Shown: positions 1 to 11,289 of the stretch, in pieces
Position numbering within the stretch: the first letter of the stretch is position 1
How the letters are laid out: each line of letters opens with the position of its first letter
Assembly: GCF_019279795.1 (NCBI RefSeq)
Contig: NC_056740.1
Coordinates: 223,535,774-223,599,773 of the forward strand
Direction of reading: 5' to 3'
From: Protopterus annectens
Taxonomy: Eukaryota > Chordata > Ceratodontiformes > Protopteridae
Length of the DNA stretch: 64,000 bases
Made by a program: the position numbers and the translations under genes
Notes under the pieces: generated by a model
The model's input: the letters and a program-made list of their open reading frames with translations, nothing else
Told to the model about the DNA's origin: nothing
Databases searched by the model: none

Positions 1-952
1 AGCTGACAGAAATTGCCACACCCTGATCTGACTAGGGAGTCAGAGATGAGCCTCTAGGAGCTGATGATGCCAAGAGGGATGCTTCTCTCCAACAAGCTCG
101 GAGCAGACAACACCCCCTTGGATCTGACCACGAGTTTACAGGTCCGAGAGCTTGGATCTGATCTAGTCAGATCCAAAACACTCAGGGCACTGGCCGATGA
201 GGTACATGGTACCATCGGCGCCGACCCCTCGACTCCAACCGTCCTCGGATACAATGGCTCCGAAACCACGGTCGGATCGGAGAAGAAGTAATAGGTCTGA
301 AAACTGGTTGGAAGGCACCTGCTCCAGTGGGAGAAGGCCCTGGCAAGACCCCCATCTGGATTTGAGTGTGGATAAATCTCCACTTTATCTTGTCCATCTC
401 CACTTTCTAAAGGCTCTGGGTGGAGCGGGAGGACGCCGCCAAAGTGGGCCGGGAGAGCCGGTGGGGCCGGGGGCCTTGGGGGCGACCAGCTAATGAGAAC
501 CAAAGGCTCAGGGGAGAACATTGGGGACCTGAGCCGGGTTGAAACAGGCATGGAAACAGGCTTAGTCTTCGGTGGGGGGGCCGGCCTCCGAGTGGTCAGG
601 GGAGCGCTTGCGAGGTCAATCCTTCTTGACCTTATCCCCCTTCCCCAGGCCTCTTAGTGGGAGGGTGAGTCCCAGAGGCCAAGAAAGGGGTAGGCGAAGC
701 AGCAGCCACTGCTTTCTTGGCAGGAGAAGGTGGGACATCCATCCCAGCAGTGGAGGGCAACAGGCCCTTCACAATAAGTTTGTCCCGCCTGTTCTTAACA
801 GCTCTGGGGTTAAGCCCAGAGCAAATAGGACAGGGGGACTGGAGATGGGCCACCCCCAAACAAACCACACACAGAGTGTGGCGATCTGTCGGGGAAAGCT
901 TGTGGCCACACTCTGTGCATCTCTTGAACCCAGGCTTTGGGGCATCTGCCAT
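1..952 (-). pseudogene. DIRS copy A gag-like gene, broken and partial
   Basis: The N-terminus reads from 952 leftward. It has a Cys-rich cluster with two CxxC pairs, a CVVC pair and then a CPIC pair within the first 50 residues, followed by a basic segment ending KLIVKGLL. The same start and Cys spacing recur in copy C (11019) and copy E (40429), so this is the DIRS ORF1 (gag-like) start. The frame breaks near 630 and continues in another frame from about 551 to 54 as a Ser/Pro-rich region with no recognisable fold. It is probably a nucleic-acid-binding structural protein by analogy with other DIRS elements. The rest lies outside the window. Confidence 0.7.
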
Positions 953-970
953 ACCTTAGCCTGTTCAAGC

Positions 971-1045
<75 letters not shown>
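971..1045. repeat. (AC)n microsatellite
   Basis: About 37 uninterrupted AC units lie between the gag start and the right terminal repeat of copy A. Poly-Cys/Val or Thr/His readings through this tract are artefacts of the dinucleotide repeat. Confidence 0.98.
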
Positions 1046-1047
<2 letters not shown>

Positions 1048-1189
1048 TCATGAGAAAGAAAAGAGGGGGAAGGAGATAGAAAAGCCTACCAGAAAACAAC
1101 TACAAATAACCCGTGAAGTAAAGAAAAGGTTAGAAACAAGAAGGACAGCTAGAAAAGTATCAAAAATTAAAATTTTACGCTGCTTCCTC

Positions 1190-1347
1190 TCAAGCGGCAA
1201 ACGAGATCTGAAGGGAGACAGGGGCATTATGGGTAAGGGGAGGAGCATGGAGCTCAGAGCCGTAACTGGAAAATGCGTCTGTGTTGGATCTGATATGGAT
1301 CCGAAGACCCACAGGTTAAAGACCAAATTAAATAAACTACTTCAGAT
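1190..1347 (-). repeat. Right inverted terminal repeat of DIRS copy A
   Basis: This segment contains the recurring block GGCAAACGAGATCTGA followed by a GGGCATTATGGGTA-like motif and ends in a stretch resembling CACAGGTTAAAGACCAAAT. The same blocks occur in reverse complement at the left ends of copies B (1440-1600) and E (21940-22090) and directly at the right end of copy E (40690-40859). Confidence 0.75.
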
Positions 1348-1398
1348 GCTGCTGTTAAAAAGGATAATTAGTAGGGCATATAAAATATTGCATGATAA

Positions 1399-1790
1399 AA
1401 AGAAGTTATGTACTCACCATAACGTTCCATCTGAGTAGTTGTACTTCATTTTTCTTCAACCTGTGGGAATACGGATCTGTATCGGAAACGAGCCGGCAAA
1501 TTTTGCTAGCATCAGCTCCGAGCTCCAAACTCCTCTCCTTACCCATAATACATCTCCACTGCCTTCCATCCCTAGATCGAGTTTGCAAACCTATACTGAG
1601 AACCCGACCTGAAAGATTTACTTGTGACCTATAATGCAGCTTGTAGGCTGATCATGCGCCAAGGTCCGGGGGAAGGAGGGAGGGACGGTTGAAGACAAAT
1701 GAAGTACAACTACTCAGATGGAACATTATGGCGAGTACATAACTTCTTTATCTGAAGTAGTTTACTTCATTTGGTCTTCAATCTGTGGGA
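1399..1790. repeat. Left ITR and internal complementary region of DIRS copy B
   Basis: The left end starts at about 1399 (AAAGAAGTTATG). A 19-bp motif at 1405-1423 has inverted arms GTTATG and CATAAC. The motif returns inverted at 1725-1743, and the following bases match the reverse complement of a DIRS right end. This is the DIRS arrangement of a terminal repeat followed by an internal complementary region. Confidence 0.8.
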
Positions 1791-1824
1791 CAGAGCCCCC
1801 AGTTACTTAACTCCTGAGAGGCCC

Positions 1825-3003
1825 TCATGGAAGGATATTCCACAGCACCGCAGAACCAAAGGATGCTCTCCTTCTGGAAGTCAAATCCAATTTGTAATGA
1901 GAAATAAACGTATGAGATGAGGACCAAGTAGCTGCAGAACAAATATCATCCAAAGACACTCTAGACCAAAAGGCCACAGATGTAGCTATGGACCTAGTGG
2001 AATGAGCTTTCACCTCACCAGGAGGAGACATGCCTCTGTCCTTATAGACCAGCAGGATGCATGAAGAAATCCATCCAGCTATAGTGACCTTGGAGATAGG
2101 TTTCCCCAAAATGGGTTTATAGAAGTATACAAACAATTGATCAGACTTAGGGAAATTTTTTGTCCTGTGTAAATAGAATCATAACGGTCTATGAACATCC
2201 AATATGTGGAGTTTGCATTCCATCTTGTTCATAAAATTAGGAAAAAACACAGGCAAATTGCTAGTCTGATTGATATTGACTGGTGATGTCACCTTAGGAA
2301 GAAAGGATGGATTGGTTCAAAGGGAAACCCTATCTTTGTGAAAAATCATGTACGGAATCTTGATGGACAAGGCCTGTAATTCTGAAACCCTTCTTGCAGG
2401 TAATAGCCACCAGAAAAGCTGTTTTCCAAGAAAAAAATTTAGATCTGCAGTCGCGGCAGGCTCGAAAGGCTGAGCAACCAAAGCTTGAAGGACCATAGTA
2501 AGGTCCCACGGGGTAACAGGATCTTTGACCAGGGGGGGGGGGCGTAACAAAAAGGTGCCTTTGATAAAGGCTTTACACAGTCTGCAAAAGGCTAAGGAGG
2601 TAGAATTCTCACCCACATGAAAATGAGAAATGGCAGCCAACTGAACTTTGACAGTAGAAGAACTAGCTCCATTTTGAAAAATATCAGCTAGAAAATCAAG
2701 AATGGTGGAAATAGGAGCTGTGAAAGGGTCTAAACTCCTTTGAGAGGCTCAGAAAGAAAAATGTTTCCACTTGCTGCGATAAACCTTCCTGGTCGAAGAC
2801 TTATGAGCAGCTACCAAAATAGATCTAACTGAGGAGGATAGTTCAGGAGTCCTAGCAATTACGGGAACTGGAGCAGCCAAGCTGTGAGCTTCAGGCTGTC
2901 CAGACTCGGATGAGGAACCCCCGAGGGGTCTGAAATTAAATCCTGAATGGGATCTAGGATCCAAGGTGGAGCCAGAAGGTGAGACCAAAGGAAGGGAAAC
3001 CAT
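1825..3003 (-). pseudogene. DIRS copy B tyrosine recombinase, broken
   Basis: Read leftward from about 3003, this is a DIRS tyrosine recombinase. The N-terminal part carries an SAM-like segment (RSILVAAHKSSTRKVYRSKW) at 2760-2840. A catalytic Arg lies in the PARRVSEL block at about 2390, the HSTR box (HxxR) at about 1995 and the Tyr in SHYKLD at about 1890. The enzyme would circularise cDNA and integrate it without target-site duplication. Frameshifts and stops near 2310, 2640 and 2745 break the frame. Confidence 0.85.
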
Positions 3004-4540
3004 AACTGGCGAGGCCAGAATGGGGTAATGAGGATCACTTTGCTACCCAGTCGACGAGCTTTCTGTAGAAACCCCAGAATGAGAGATATGGGTAAACATA
3101 CAGAAGACCAGGAAGCCGAGCATGAACTAGAGCGTCTCTGGGGGACTCTCCCGGCAGGGGGTTCAGAGCGAAAAACTTGCTGCACTTCGCGTTGGAAGGA
3201 GATGCAAAGAAATCGCAGCAAGGTTGACCCTACTCGCTGAAGATCTGTTCCGCTACTGATGGATTCAGAGACCACTCGTAAGGCATTAGAATGGTCTGAC
3301 TTAGCCTGTCTGCTAGGATGTTGGACCGTTCCAGAATATGCATTGCGATGAGAAAGAGACCGGTGGAGATCGCCCATTCCCACACTCTCATGGCCTCGCG
3401 ACAAAGGGGGTAAGATCTGGCCCTTCCCTGTTTGTTGATATACCAGACCACTGACATGTTGTCTGACTGAACTGCAATTGTTTCTACAGGAAGAAAAGCA
3501 TGGAGGGCCTGCAAAGCTAGAAGGGCCACCCTCATCTCTAGGACATTTATATGCAAGCTGGTCTCTATGGGGGACCACAGGCCTTGGACTGTCCTGCCCG
3601 AATAATGCCCTCCCCCACCCGAGTTGGGAGGCATCCGTGGTCACTGTAGTTTGGGTCGGGGCTGGAACAAAGGGTCATCCCTCCAAAATGTCCGAAGAGC
3701 TCATCCACCATATGAGGGACGACTGACAGACTCGACTGAGTTGAAGTGGATATGTCAATGGCAGTACCAACCGGGACCACTGAACAGCTAGATTCCACTG
3801 TAGAATCCTCATGTGTAACCGAGCACACGGGAGAAGAGTTATGGTCGCCGCCATCGAGCCTAGAGCCCTCAACACCAATTCCGCCGTTGGAAGATGAGAA
3901 CGGTAGATCAGGGAGAAATGCATCCTCAGGTTTTGAACTCTCTCCGAGGTCAGGAATATTTTGTACTGAAGAGTATCTATCCTGGCACCAATGTAATCTA
4001 TCACCTGTACAGGGTCTAGGAGAGATTTGGATGTGTTGATTGTGATCCGTAAATGCAGGCCAAGTGTCAGGAAATAATCCCTTGTTTGGGAAAGTAGACG
4101 TCTGGTGGGAGCAGTGAGGAGCCAGTCATTCACGTACGGATAGACCTGAATCCCCTGAAGCCACAGGTGAGCCACAACAACCACCATCACTTTGGTACAC
4201 ACCCTGGGGGCTGTGGTGAGACCAAAGGGTAGGGCTCGAAATTGGTAATGATTGACTCCTAGCCAGAAGCGGAGGAACCTCCTGGAGCTTCTGTGCATTT
4301 TTATGTGATAGTAAGCATCCTGGAGGTCTAACGAGCACATCCAGTCACTCACTTGCAGATACAGCATGATGGACTGTAATGTGACCATCCAGAACTTCTC
4401 TTTGGCAACTGACAAGTTCAGGGTAGAGAGGTCCAGAATGGGCCTCAAGTCCCCTGTTTTCTTTGGTACCAAAAAGAACATGGAGTAGAAGCCCGATCCA
4501 AACTGATCTAGGGGGACGGATTTGATGGCTCATTTTCCTA
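3004..4540 (-). pseudogene. DIRS copy B reverse transcriptase-RNase H, broken
   Basis: RT runs leftward from about 4480: VPKKTGDLRPILDLS, then SLDLQDAYYHI, then the DIRS hallmark LPFGLTTAPRV. RNase H follows with a TTDASQLGWG segment at about 3625, an EMRVAL block and QSDNMS. The RT catalytic box reads YVND instead of the usual YLDD, so the first metal-binding Asp of the pair is changed to Asn. Frame changes separate RT from RNase H near 3670. Confidence 0.85.
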
Positions 4541-5262
4541 GCAGCTTGGAAATTTCCTGTGCTGCTGCCTCCCTCTGCATGGGTGGTACATCCAGGAGGT
4601 GTCTGGGAGATATGGGGGAACCCAAAAAGGTGCTAGAGTATCCTCTGGATATGATTTGAAGCACCCAGCAGTCCATTGCTATGGACTCCCATACCGCTGG
4701 GTGCAAGGACAATTGCCCCCCGAATTGCCTCCAGAGTACAGCAGATGGGTAACCCCTCAGGTCTGCTGCCCAGGTCTGTCCGAGAAAGGTTTTCGAGACC
4801 CGAAGTTCCGCGGACCCCCTCTGCCTCTGGGCTGGAATCCATTCTGTCCCCCTCTGCCTCTAGGGGAAGAAGAGCCCTGAGTGTCCCGGGAATACTGTGA
4901 CTTCCAGAACCACATCTTCTTTTGCCCTCTCTGGTTCCGGGAAAAGGGACTTTGAGGGTTAGAGAAGCAGATCTCGATGGCAGACAGTGTCTTCCATCCT
5001 TCTCACTCTAGACTAATGTCTCTTTGACGGTCTTACCGAAGAGTGTAGCGCCGTCATAAGGGGCATTGGCAAACGACGCCTTGAAGGGTTTGGAATATTG
5101 ACATAACCTGAGCCAGGCGTTACACCTCATGGACATGACAGACCCAGCCACCCTAGCCGCACCTTCCATAGCATGGGAGAGGAGTCACATGGACGTGTTA
5201 GATACTGCTTTTAAAGTGGCCATCCTCGTGGAGAATGAAGCCTTGTCTTCCTGTGACTTGTT
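4541..5262 (-). pseudogene. DIRS copy B gag 3' part and gag-RT linker
   Basis: This stretch matches copy C 8440-9280 in content: the SRFF-type linker upstream of RT, an Arg/Gly-rich tail and a block like SNTSMRLLSHAMEGAARVAG at 5130-5210, which is the conserved C-terminal gag block of all copies here. It ends abruptly at about 5262. Confidence 0.65.
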
Positions 5263-5315
5263 CTGTTTGATACTTTGTATATATTGTTTTTACGGTACTT
5301 ACGTATTATCGCAAC
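5263..5315 (+). repeat. Foldback repeat family Y, left outer segment
   Basis: This stretch (core GGTACTTACGTATTATCGCA) is the reverse complement of 12857-12895. It is separated from the rest of the same arm (11468 onward) by DIRS copy C. Joining 5315 to 11468 restores the arm as seen uninterrupted at the other end. Confidence 0.7.
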
Positions 5316-5500
5316 TTTTAGTTATGTACTTACCATAACTTTAGATGTATGGGATCCATCTCGCCTACATTCTCTACAGATGGGTTCGGAGCCGATCCTC
5401 GGCTCCGACTTGGCCGCTATACAATAGAACGCAGTCTCTTATTGGCTGAGTTACCTCATATCCCAGGATGCACCACTACTGCTTTCCCATATCTTGTTTG
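5316..5500. repeat. Left inverted terminal repeat of DIRS copy C
   Basis: This repeat is inverted relative to 11290-11467. Both contain a GGAGCCGATCCTCGGCTCC palindrome, the segment GAACGCAGTCTCTTATTGGC and the TGCACCACTACTGCTT block. It begins with the GTTATG-N7-CATAAC motif at 5321-5339. Confidence 0.9.
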
Positions 5501-5627
5501 TCCGCACACATGCACACACACATAGACTGTTGTTATAACATTGCCAGGTGTTTCAAGAGAGGAAGAAGTTTAATTCGGATCGTCCGGTGTCTTCTGGCCT
5601 ACAAGGCAGGGGGAAGTAGGGTGGGTT

Positions 5628-5750
5628 ATTAGGAATGTAGGCGAGATGGATCCCATACATCTAAAGTTATGGTAAGTACATAACTAAAAGATGTAATGTG
5701 ATCCTATCTCGCCTACATTCTCTACAGATGGGACAGCGTCCCTAGCACCT
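5628..5750. repeat. Internal complementary region of DIRS copy C
   Basis: The first half (5632-5689) is the reverse complement of the left end (5316-5372). The second half (5690-5745) is the reverse complement of the right end (about 11412-11467). Known DIRS elements carry such a region as the template that lets the ends be completed through a circular junction. Here the two halves abut without extra bases. Confidence 0.9.
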
Positions 5751-5764
5751 AATTCCTGGGTGGC

Positions 5765-6990
5765 TCACTGGAAAACGCTCCTGAGAACCGTGGAACCGAA
5801 GGAAGCTCGACCCCTAGATGCCACATCCAATTTGTAGTGAGAAATAAAGGTGTGTGGAGAAGACCACGTAGCAGCCGCACAAATGTCACTAATAGAGAGC
5901 TTGGAATGAAAGGCTGCCGAAGTGGCCATAGCCCTGGTAGAATGAGCTTTCACTGGAACTATAAGCTCCTTATTTGAAATGAGATAAATATGACTGATAC
6001 AGTCTCTGATCCACTTGGCAATAGTGACTTTCGTGACGGCTTTGCCCAATTTACTATCCAAAAAGGACACAAACAGTTGATCTGATTTTCGTGCTTGGTG
6101 TGTCCTATCCAAATAGAAACGTAATTGTCTGTGCACATCTAAGCTGTGAAAGGTATACTCAGCTCTGTTTGAATACTTAGGGAAAAAAAAACGGTCAAGT
6201 CCAGTGATTGTTGCAAACAAAAGTTAGAACAAACCTTTGGTATAAAGGATGGGTTTGGTCTGAGAGATACTCTATCCTTGTTAAATACCAGATATGGTGG
6301 TTTGACACATAGGGCTTGAAGTTCTGAAACTCGCCTGGCTGATGTAATAGCAACTAGAAGAGCCGTCTTCCAAGAAAGAAATTTTAAGTCACAGGTTGCT
6401 GCTGGCTCAAAGGGAGATGAGGTTAATGCACCTAACACCACGTTAAGGTCCCACGGTGGTGCAGGATGAGATACAGGGGGCCGTAGAAGCCAAGCTCCTT
6501 TAATAAAAGCTTTGCACAACTTGTTGCTCATTAAAGGTGGCTCTACACTCTCGTGAAAATTGGAAATAGCAGCCAATTGAACTTTGATGGTAGACACCGA
6601 ACAACCTTGGTTGAACAGGGAAGCTAAAAACTTCAGAACCTCTGACACCGAGGCTGTCATAGGGTCTAATCCTCGGAGTTGGGCCCAAATAGCAAACCTC
6701 TTCCATTTACTGCTATACATCTTTTTGGTAGAAGTCTTGTGGGCCGAGGACAAAATATGCATGACTTCAGGGTCCAAAGAATGGCTCCTAACTATGGTCG
6801 GAAGAGGAGTAGCCAAGCTGCTAACTTCAATGAATGGAGGGACTGATGGAGCTGTCCTGACTGATGCGTCAAGAGGTCCGGAACTTGGTCCAGGAACCAG
6901 GGACCCTCCAATGCATATTTGTGAAGAAAGGGGAACCAGACTTGACGAGGCCAGTATGGGGCGATTAGAATCATTTTGCTTTCCAAGCGA
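5765..6990 (-). pseudogene. DIRS copy C tyrosine recombinase, one frameshift
   Basis: The recombinase reads leftward. The core-binding part (STKKMYSSKWKRF) is at about 6700-6760. The catalytic Arg is in ITSARRVSEL at about 6330, the HSTR box at about 5945 and the catalytic Tyr in SHYKLD at about 5835. All expected residues are present. The reading frame switches near 6215, between SFIPKV and the segment before FFFPKYSN. The N-terminus overlaps the end of the RT-RNase H frame (which ends at 6792), the overlapping-ORF layout typical of DIRS elements. Confidence 0.9.
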
Positions 6991-8530
6991 ATTGCCTTCT
7001 GAATCACCTTGGGGACAAGGGGAACCGGTGGAAAAGCGTATAGCAGACCGAGGGGCCAAGCTTGGACTAGAGCATCCTTGGGGATCTCCCCCGGAACTGG
7101 GGTGAGAGAGAAGAACTGCTGGCATTTCGCGTTGAGGGGAGTTGCGAAAAGATCGCAACAAGGAGCTCCCCATCTCGTGAAAATCTGTGTTACCACTCTG
7201 TCGTTCAAGGACCACTCATGAGGGGAGAGAATAGTTCTGCTCAGTCTGTCGGCTATCACGTTGGATCTCCCCGGGATGTGTGTTGCCACTAGGAAACATT
7301 TGGTAGCAATCGCCCAATCCCATACCTTCATGGCCTCTCTGCAAAGGGGGTAAGACCTGGTCCCTCCTTGCTTGTTTAAGTACCAGACTACCGACATGTT
7401 GTCGGACTGAATGGCAATCGTGCCCTGGGGGAGGTGATCGTGCAGTGCTTGCAACGTTAGAAGCACCGCCCTCATTTCCAGGATATTGATGTGGAGAAGA
7501 CTCTTGTCGGTGTGCCACGTGCCTTGGACTGACCTGTCCAGATAATGTCCCCCCCACCCTGTCTGGGAGGCATCCGTAGTCAACGTGGCCAAGGGGGATG
7601 GGGGAACGAAGGGTCGCCCCTGATTCAGGTTGGAGGAAAGAAGCCACCAACAAAGATCCTGTTTGCACGTCTCTGTGATCAATATGTGGTGACTGAGGGG
7701 AAGGTCTTGATAAGACCACTGGACTGAGAGGAGCCACTGGAGTATCCTCATATGCAACCTTGCCAAGGGGACCAGAAGAATGGTGGCTGACATGGAACCC
7801 AAGAGCTGCAGGACCATTCTCGCTGGAGCGCGACATCTGAGGAGTAATGCCCGAACTTGAGACTGCAGCGTTGCTATCCTTTCCGCAGGAAGATAGACTC
7901 ACATCTGCCTTGAGTCTATTTCTGCACCAATAAACAGAATACGCTGAGATGGCAGCAATACGGACTTTGTCCAATTGAAGGTGATTCCTAAGGAGTTGCC
8001 TAGAGAGATAGTGGCTGCTAGAGTTTTCAAGAGTAGATGCCTGGAAGTGGCAGTTAGGAGCCAGTCGTCTAGGTATGGAAACACCTGGAATCCTAGACTT
8101 CTCAGGTGAGCAGTCACCACCACCAAACATTTGGTGAACACCCTGGGGGCTGTGGTGAGACCAAAGGGCAGTACACGGAACTGGAAATGACTGTCTCCTA
8201 GGCTGAAGCGCAAGTGTCTCCTCGACGCCTGATCTATCAGAATGTGATAATAGGCGTCTTTGAGATCTATAGAGCACATCCAAACACCTTTCTCCAAAAG
8301 CGGGAGAATGGATTGCAAGGTGACCATCCGGAATTTGGACTTTTCCACTAATCGGTTTAAGTTGCTGAGATCCAAAATGGGCCTCAAGTCCCTGGTCTTT
8401 TTTGGTACCAAAAAGAATCTTGAGTAAGTCCCTGATCCGGCCTGATCTGCGGGGACAGGTTGGATGACTCCTTTTTGAAGCAGCTTCGATATTTCGCTGG
8501 CTGCCAGATCCCGTTGACTGGGTGGCGCAT
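6792..8530 (-). pseudogene. DIRS copy C reverse transcriptase-RNase H, one internal stop
   Basis: One frame reads from about 8530 to 6792, interrupted only by an in-frame TGA at 7899-7901. RT motifs in order are FLVPKKTRDLRPILDLS, IDLKDAYYHI, LPFGLTTAPRVFTK and the intact catalytic box YLDDWLL. RNase H follows: TTDAS (about 7580), EMRAVL (about 7470), QSDNMS (about 7395) and ADRLS (about 7240), all four acidic residues present. A conserved DIRS extension (CDLFATPLNAKC) comes after. I see no DNA N6-adenine methyltransferase motif, which some DIRS elements carry. Apart from the stop it is one of the least damaged RT frames in the window. Confidence 0.9.
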
Positions 8531-11019
8531 CCGGGATTCTTTGGGATGGTGGGGGGGGGGGGTTGAGAGAAGGGAATGGTTTAACCTCCGGCGATGATTC
8601 GGAGCACCCATTGGTCCTGAGTGATATTCTCCCAGGCCTTTAGGTGCCTCGAAAAACGACCCCCGACTGGCTCCGGAGCTGCACAGTCGGGCACTCCTTC
8701 AGGGATGTTGGAAGGAGGAGGAGCCACGAAAGGACTCGCGGTCTCCAGTGTTGCGGGGGCCTCCGCCGCCTCTGGGACGGCGTCTCCCTGAAAAATTTCC
8801 CCCTCCTCTGCCTCTAGAAGGGGAATCACTCTGCTGCGATGAGTTAGGCTTTTGAGACTTACGGAACCACATTTTCCCTCCTCTTCGAGCCTTGGGATAA
8901 GGTCTGAAGAGAGTGGAAAACCGGGCCCCTACGGCAGTTAAAGTCTGACCCTCCTGTTCGCAGCGAGTCAAAGTGTCCTTTACCTTGGGTCCAAACAGAG
9001 AGGACCCATCAAAGGGGGCGTCGGCAAAGGAAGACTTAAAGGCCTCCGCAAAGTGACACAGCCGTAGCCAGGCTTGTCTCCATAGAGCAACACCTGTTCC
9101 CGCCGCTCTGCTCGCTCCTTCGGCTGCATAAGAAATGAGCCTCATGGACGAGTTGGATAACGAGGACAGGGTAGCCAACTGGGAGTTAACCGTCTGGGCC
9201 AACTGCTCAGGTAAGTTACCGGAGAGGGTATCCGAAAGCTCCTTGACCAGATCCCTCTGCAGTCTGGTGAAATGCGTCAAGTAGTTCAGAGACCTTAGTG
9301 TAAAGGTCGCTGAAGTAAGGTACGCTTCCCGTACCGATCCATGCTCCTAGACTCCTTATTAGGAGGATGGACGGACATTGAAGCCTCTGCCACATCTTGC
9401 TGGGTGGCAGATGCCACCACCAAGGCATCTACAACCACACCTTTCGAAAAAAAGTCCTTATCAGGGGGTGCCGAAAGGAATTTATCGGGGCGAGCTGGCA
9501 CCAGTTCAACAGAGTCCGGGTGTTCCCACGCCCTTCGAGAGATCAAATCCAGAAGCTCATCGAAAGGCGGAGACACCCAGGAGGCAGAGGGCTGAGCCCT
9601 GAAGGCCTTGAGGAAAACCGACTCCTCAGCAGAAGGGGGTTTGGACTGCCAGTCGCCTCGTTGCTTAAGGATCTCCAAGATGTCCGCAAAGGATACATCA
9701 TCCGAGGACGACTTGGGGGACCCTTCTGCATCATCGAGGTCGGTATCCAAGGTGAGAGACTCATCAGGGGAGTCGACGTGCTTCCTCTTGCACTGTTTCT
9801 TCCTCAGAGGTTCCTCCGAAGATGTTTTGGAGGGACCTCCAGGAAGAAGGGAACCCCCAATGGGGGTAACCTCAGGCCCAAGGGCTCCGCTGTCGTGAGA
9901 CAGGGGGATTGCAAAGAAGCCAGTCTCCGTGCCAAGGGAAGGTGGTGGTGAGATGGTAGAAGTGGCCAGAGAGGATTTGGCCAAGGCACTCCTCATGGCC
10001 TTGAAGGCGGGACCCCTGGAGTCCTGGAATGGTTCAACCCTTAAGGCCACAACAGCAGTCGGAAGTCCCGCAGCCGACGCACCGAGAGGGAGACTCGGAA
10101 CCGAAAGGATCGGTCCCGAAGCGTCCCCCCCGGGGCCGACAGAGGAGGTCCGCGTACCGAACCCCGATCCGAAGGGCGGGGTTGGAGTTAGGACAACTTC
10201 CACCGGCTCCACCAACACTGACTCCAACGGCGCCGAAGCTGTTGGAGGAGGAACCGAGATAGCAGGATGGGAAACCGGCTCCGGAGCCGACTGGGCTGGA
10301 GCCGAGATCAACTTTTGAAAGACCGGAGACTGAAAAAGCCTTTAAAGCACCCTGTCTAAATCCGAATCAGACATCCTCGACGACCGAGAAGAGACCGACT
10401 GGGTCCGAGTCGACTTCTCCGCCGGCTCCGAAAGACTAGGGGACTGGCTCCGTATGGGTTCGAGAAGTATCGGCGCCGAGGGAGATTCCACTACCACTGC
10501 AATTTCTCTCTGAGCCGATGGGGACTTCGGCAATGAAGGGGAAGAGTCTGAGCGGGCAACCCTCATTGGCTCCGAAGGCAGTGGAGCCGATGGAGATGAC
10601 TCGCCTCTCGACGCCCGAGCTCTCGACTCTGAAGCCAGAGGAGTCGAGGCTGGAGACATCGAGGCAGACCGTTCTGCCCTCGGCTCCGAAGTCAGTGGAG
10701 CCGACAGAGAAGGCTGCCGTGACTTTTTAGCTGCCAGATCTGACGGGCTGGTCGGAGCCGAAGATTTTTTCTTCCTCGAAGGGAAAGAAGAAGAAGATAG
10801 GGCTTCCTCAAAGGAAGGGGTAATAAGCCCTTTCAAAATCAACTTATTTTTCCTCTCTTGGAGGACGCGAGAGGAAAAAGCGTGGCAAACGCTACAGGAT
10901 TCCTGGAGGTGCTTCGGGCCCAAACAGTAAACACACAATGAATGGTCGTCCGTAATGGACATTTTATAACTACAGTTGGAACATTTTTTAAAACCTGATG
11001 GTCTATGTTCCTTCGACAT
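8531..11019 (-). pseudogene. DIRS copy C gag-like ORF1, stop and frameshifts
   Basis: It starts with Met at 11019. A Cys cluster (CSNC, CVYC, CSVC) occupies the first 45 residues, then a KNKLILKGL block and a long Ser/Pro/Glu-rich, low-complexity middle. An in-frame TAA at 10342-10344 separates two same-frame pieces (11019-10345 and 10311-9295). Near 9330 and 9280 the frame shifts twice before the conserved block around NSSMRLISYAAEGASRAAG (about 9130) and an Arg/Gly-rich tail (about 8790). A structural or RNA-binding role is inferred from position. No standard retroviral capsid or CCHC knuckle is evident. Confidence 0.8.
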
Positions 11020-11289
11020 GGTTAACTACTTCAGACACACTAAACTTCGAAAACTACACAAAAACTACACAAATAACAGCCTAGACTCTAACTAAAACAC
11101 CTAGGATAGGGCAAGGCCCCTCTAACTCAAACGGGAATGCTTACCACAAAAAATACAATTTTACCACAAAAAACTTTCAATTCACAGTCACACAACAAGT
11201 AGCTGTTAAAACAGCTTTTGGGTAAGTTTTAGCACAAAATATGACAGAAAATAATGTCAATAAGAGGCACTTAGCTCAGCCGAGACCAC

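Larger units (their letters stand above)
1..1347 (-). mobile_element. DIRS-type retrotransposon copy A, 5' part
   Basis: This is the 5' (right-hand) part of a minus-strand DIRS retrotransposon and runs off the left edge of the window. It holds part of gag, a 5' leader with an (AC)n tract and the right inverted terminal repeat. The right end is placed at 1347 because the sequence ending in ACTTCAGAT matches, in reverse complement, the right-end half of the internal complementary region of the next copy (about 1751 onward). Copy B starts about 51 bp further on in the same orientation, so the two lie head to tail. Confidence 0.8.
1399..5262 (-). mobile_element. DIRS-type retrotransposon copy B, 5'-truncated
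   Basis: This minus-strand DIRS copy holds, from left to right, the left terminal repeat, internal complementary region, tyrosine recombinase, RNase H, RT and the last part of gag. It stops inside gag at about 5262, where foldback repeat family Y begins. The rest of gag and the right terminal repeat are missing. Coding parts have many frameshifts and a mutated RT active site, so it is a dead copy. Confidence 0.85.

Noticed and set aside
769-1043. Cys/Val-repeat and Thr/His-repeat proteins
   Set aside because: They are translations of the (AC)n microsatellite and have no independent support.
64-1438. Plus-strand frames in the first 1.4 kb
   Set aside because: They are opposite-strand shadows of DIRS gag and the terminal repeat.
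5765-8530. An N6-adenine methyltransferase domain in the DIRS pol
   Set aside because: Expected in some DIRS elements, but no DPPW-type motif was found in any copy here.
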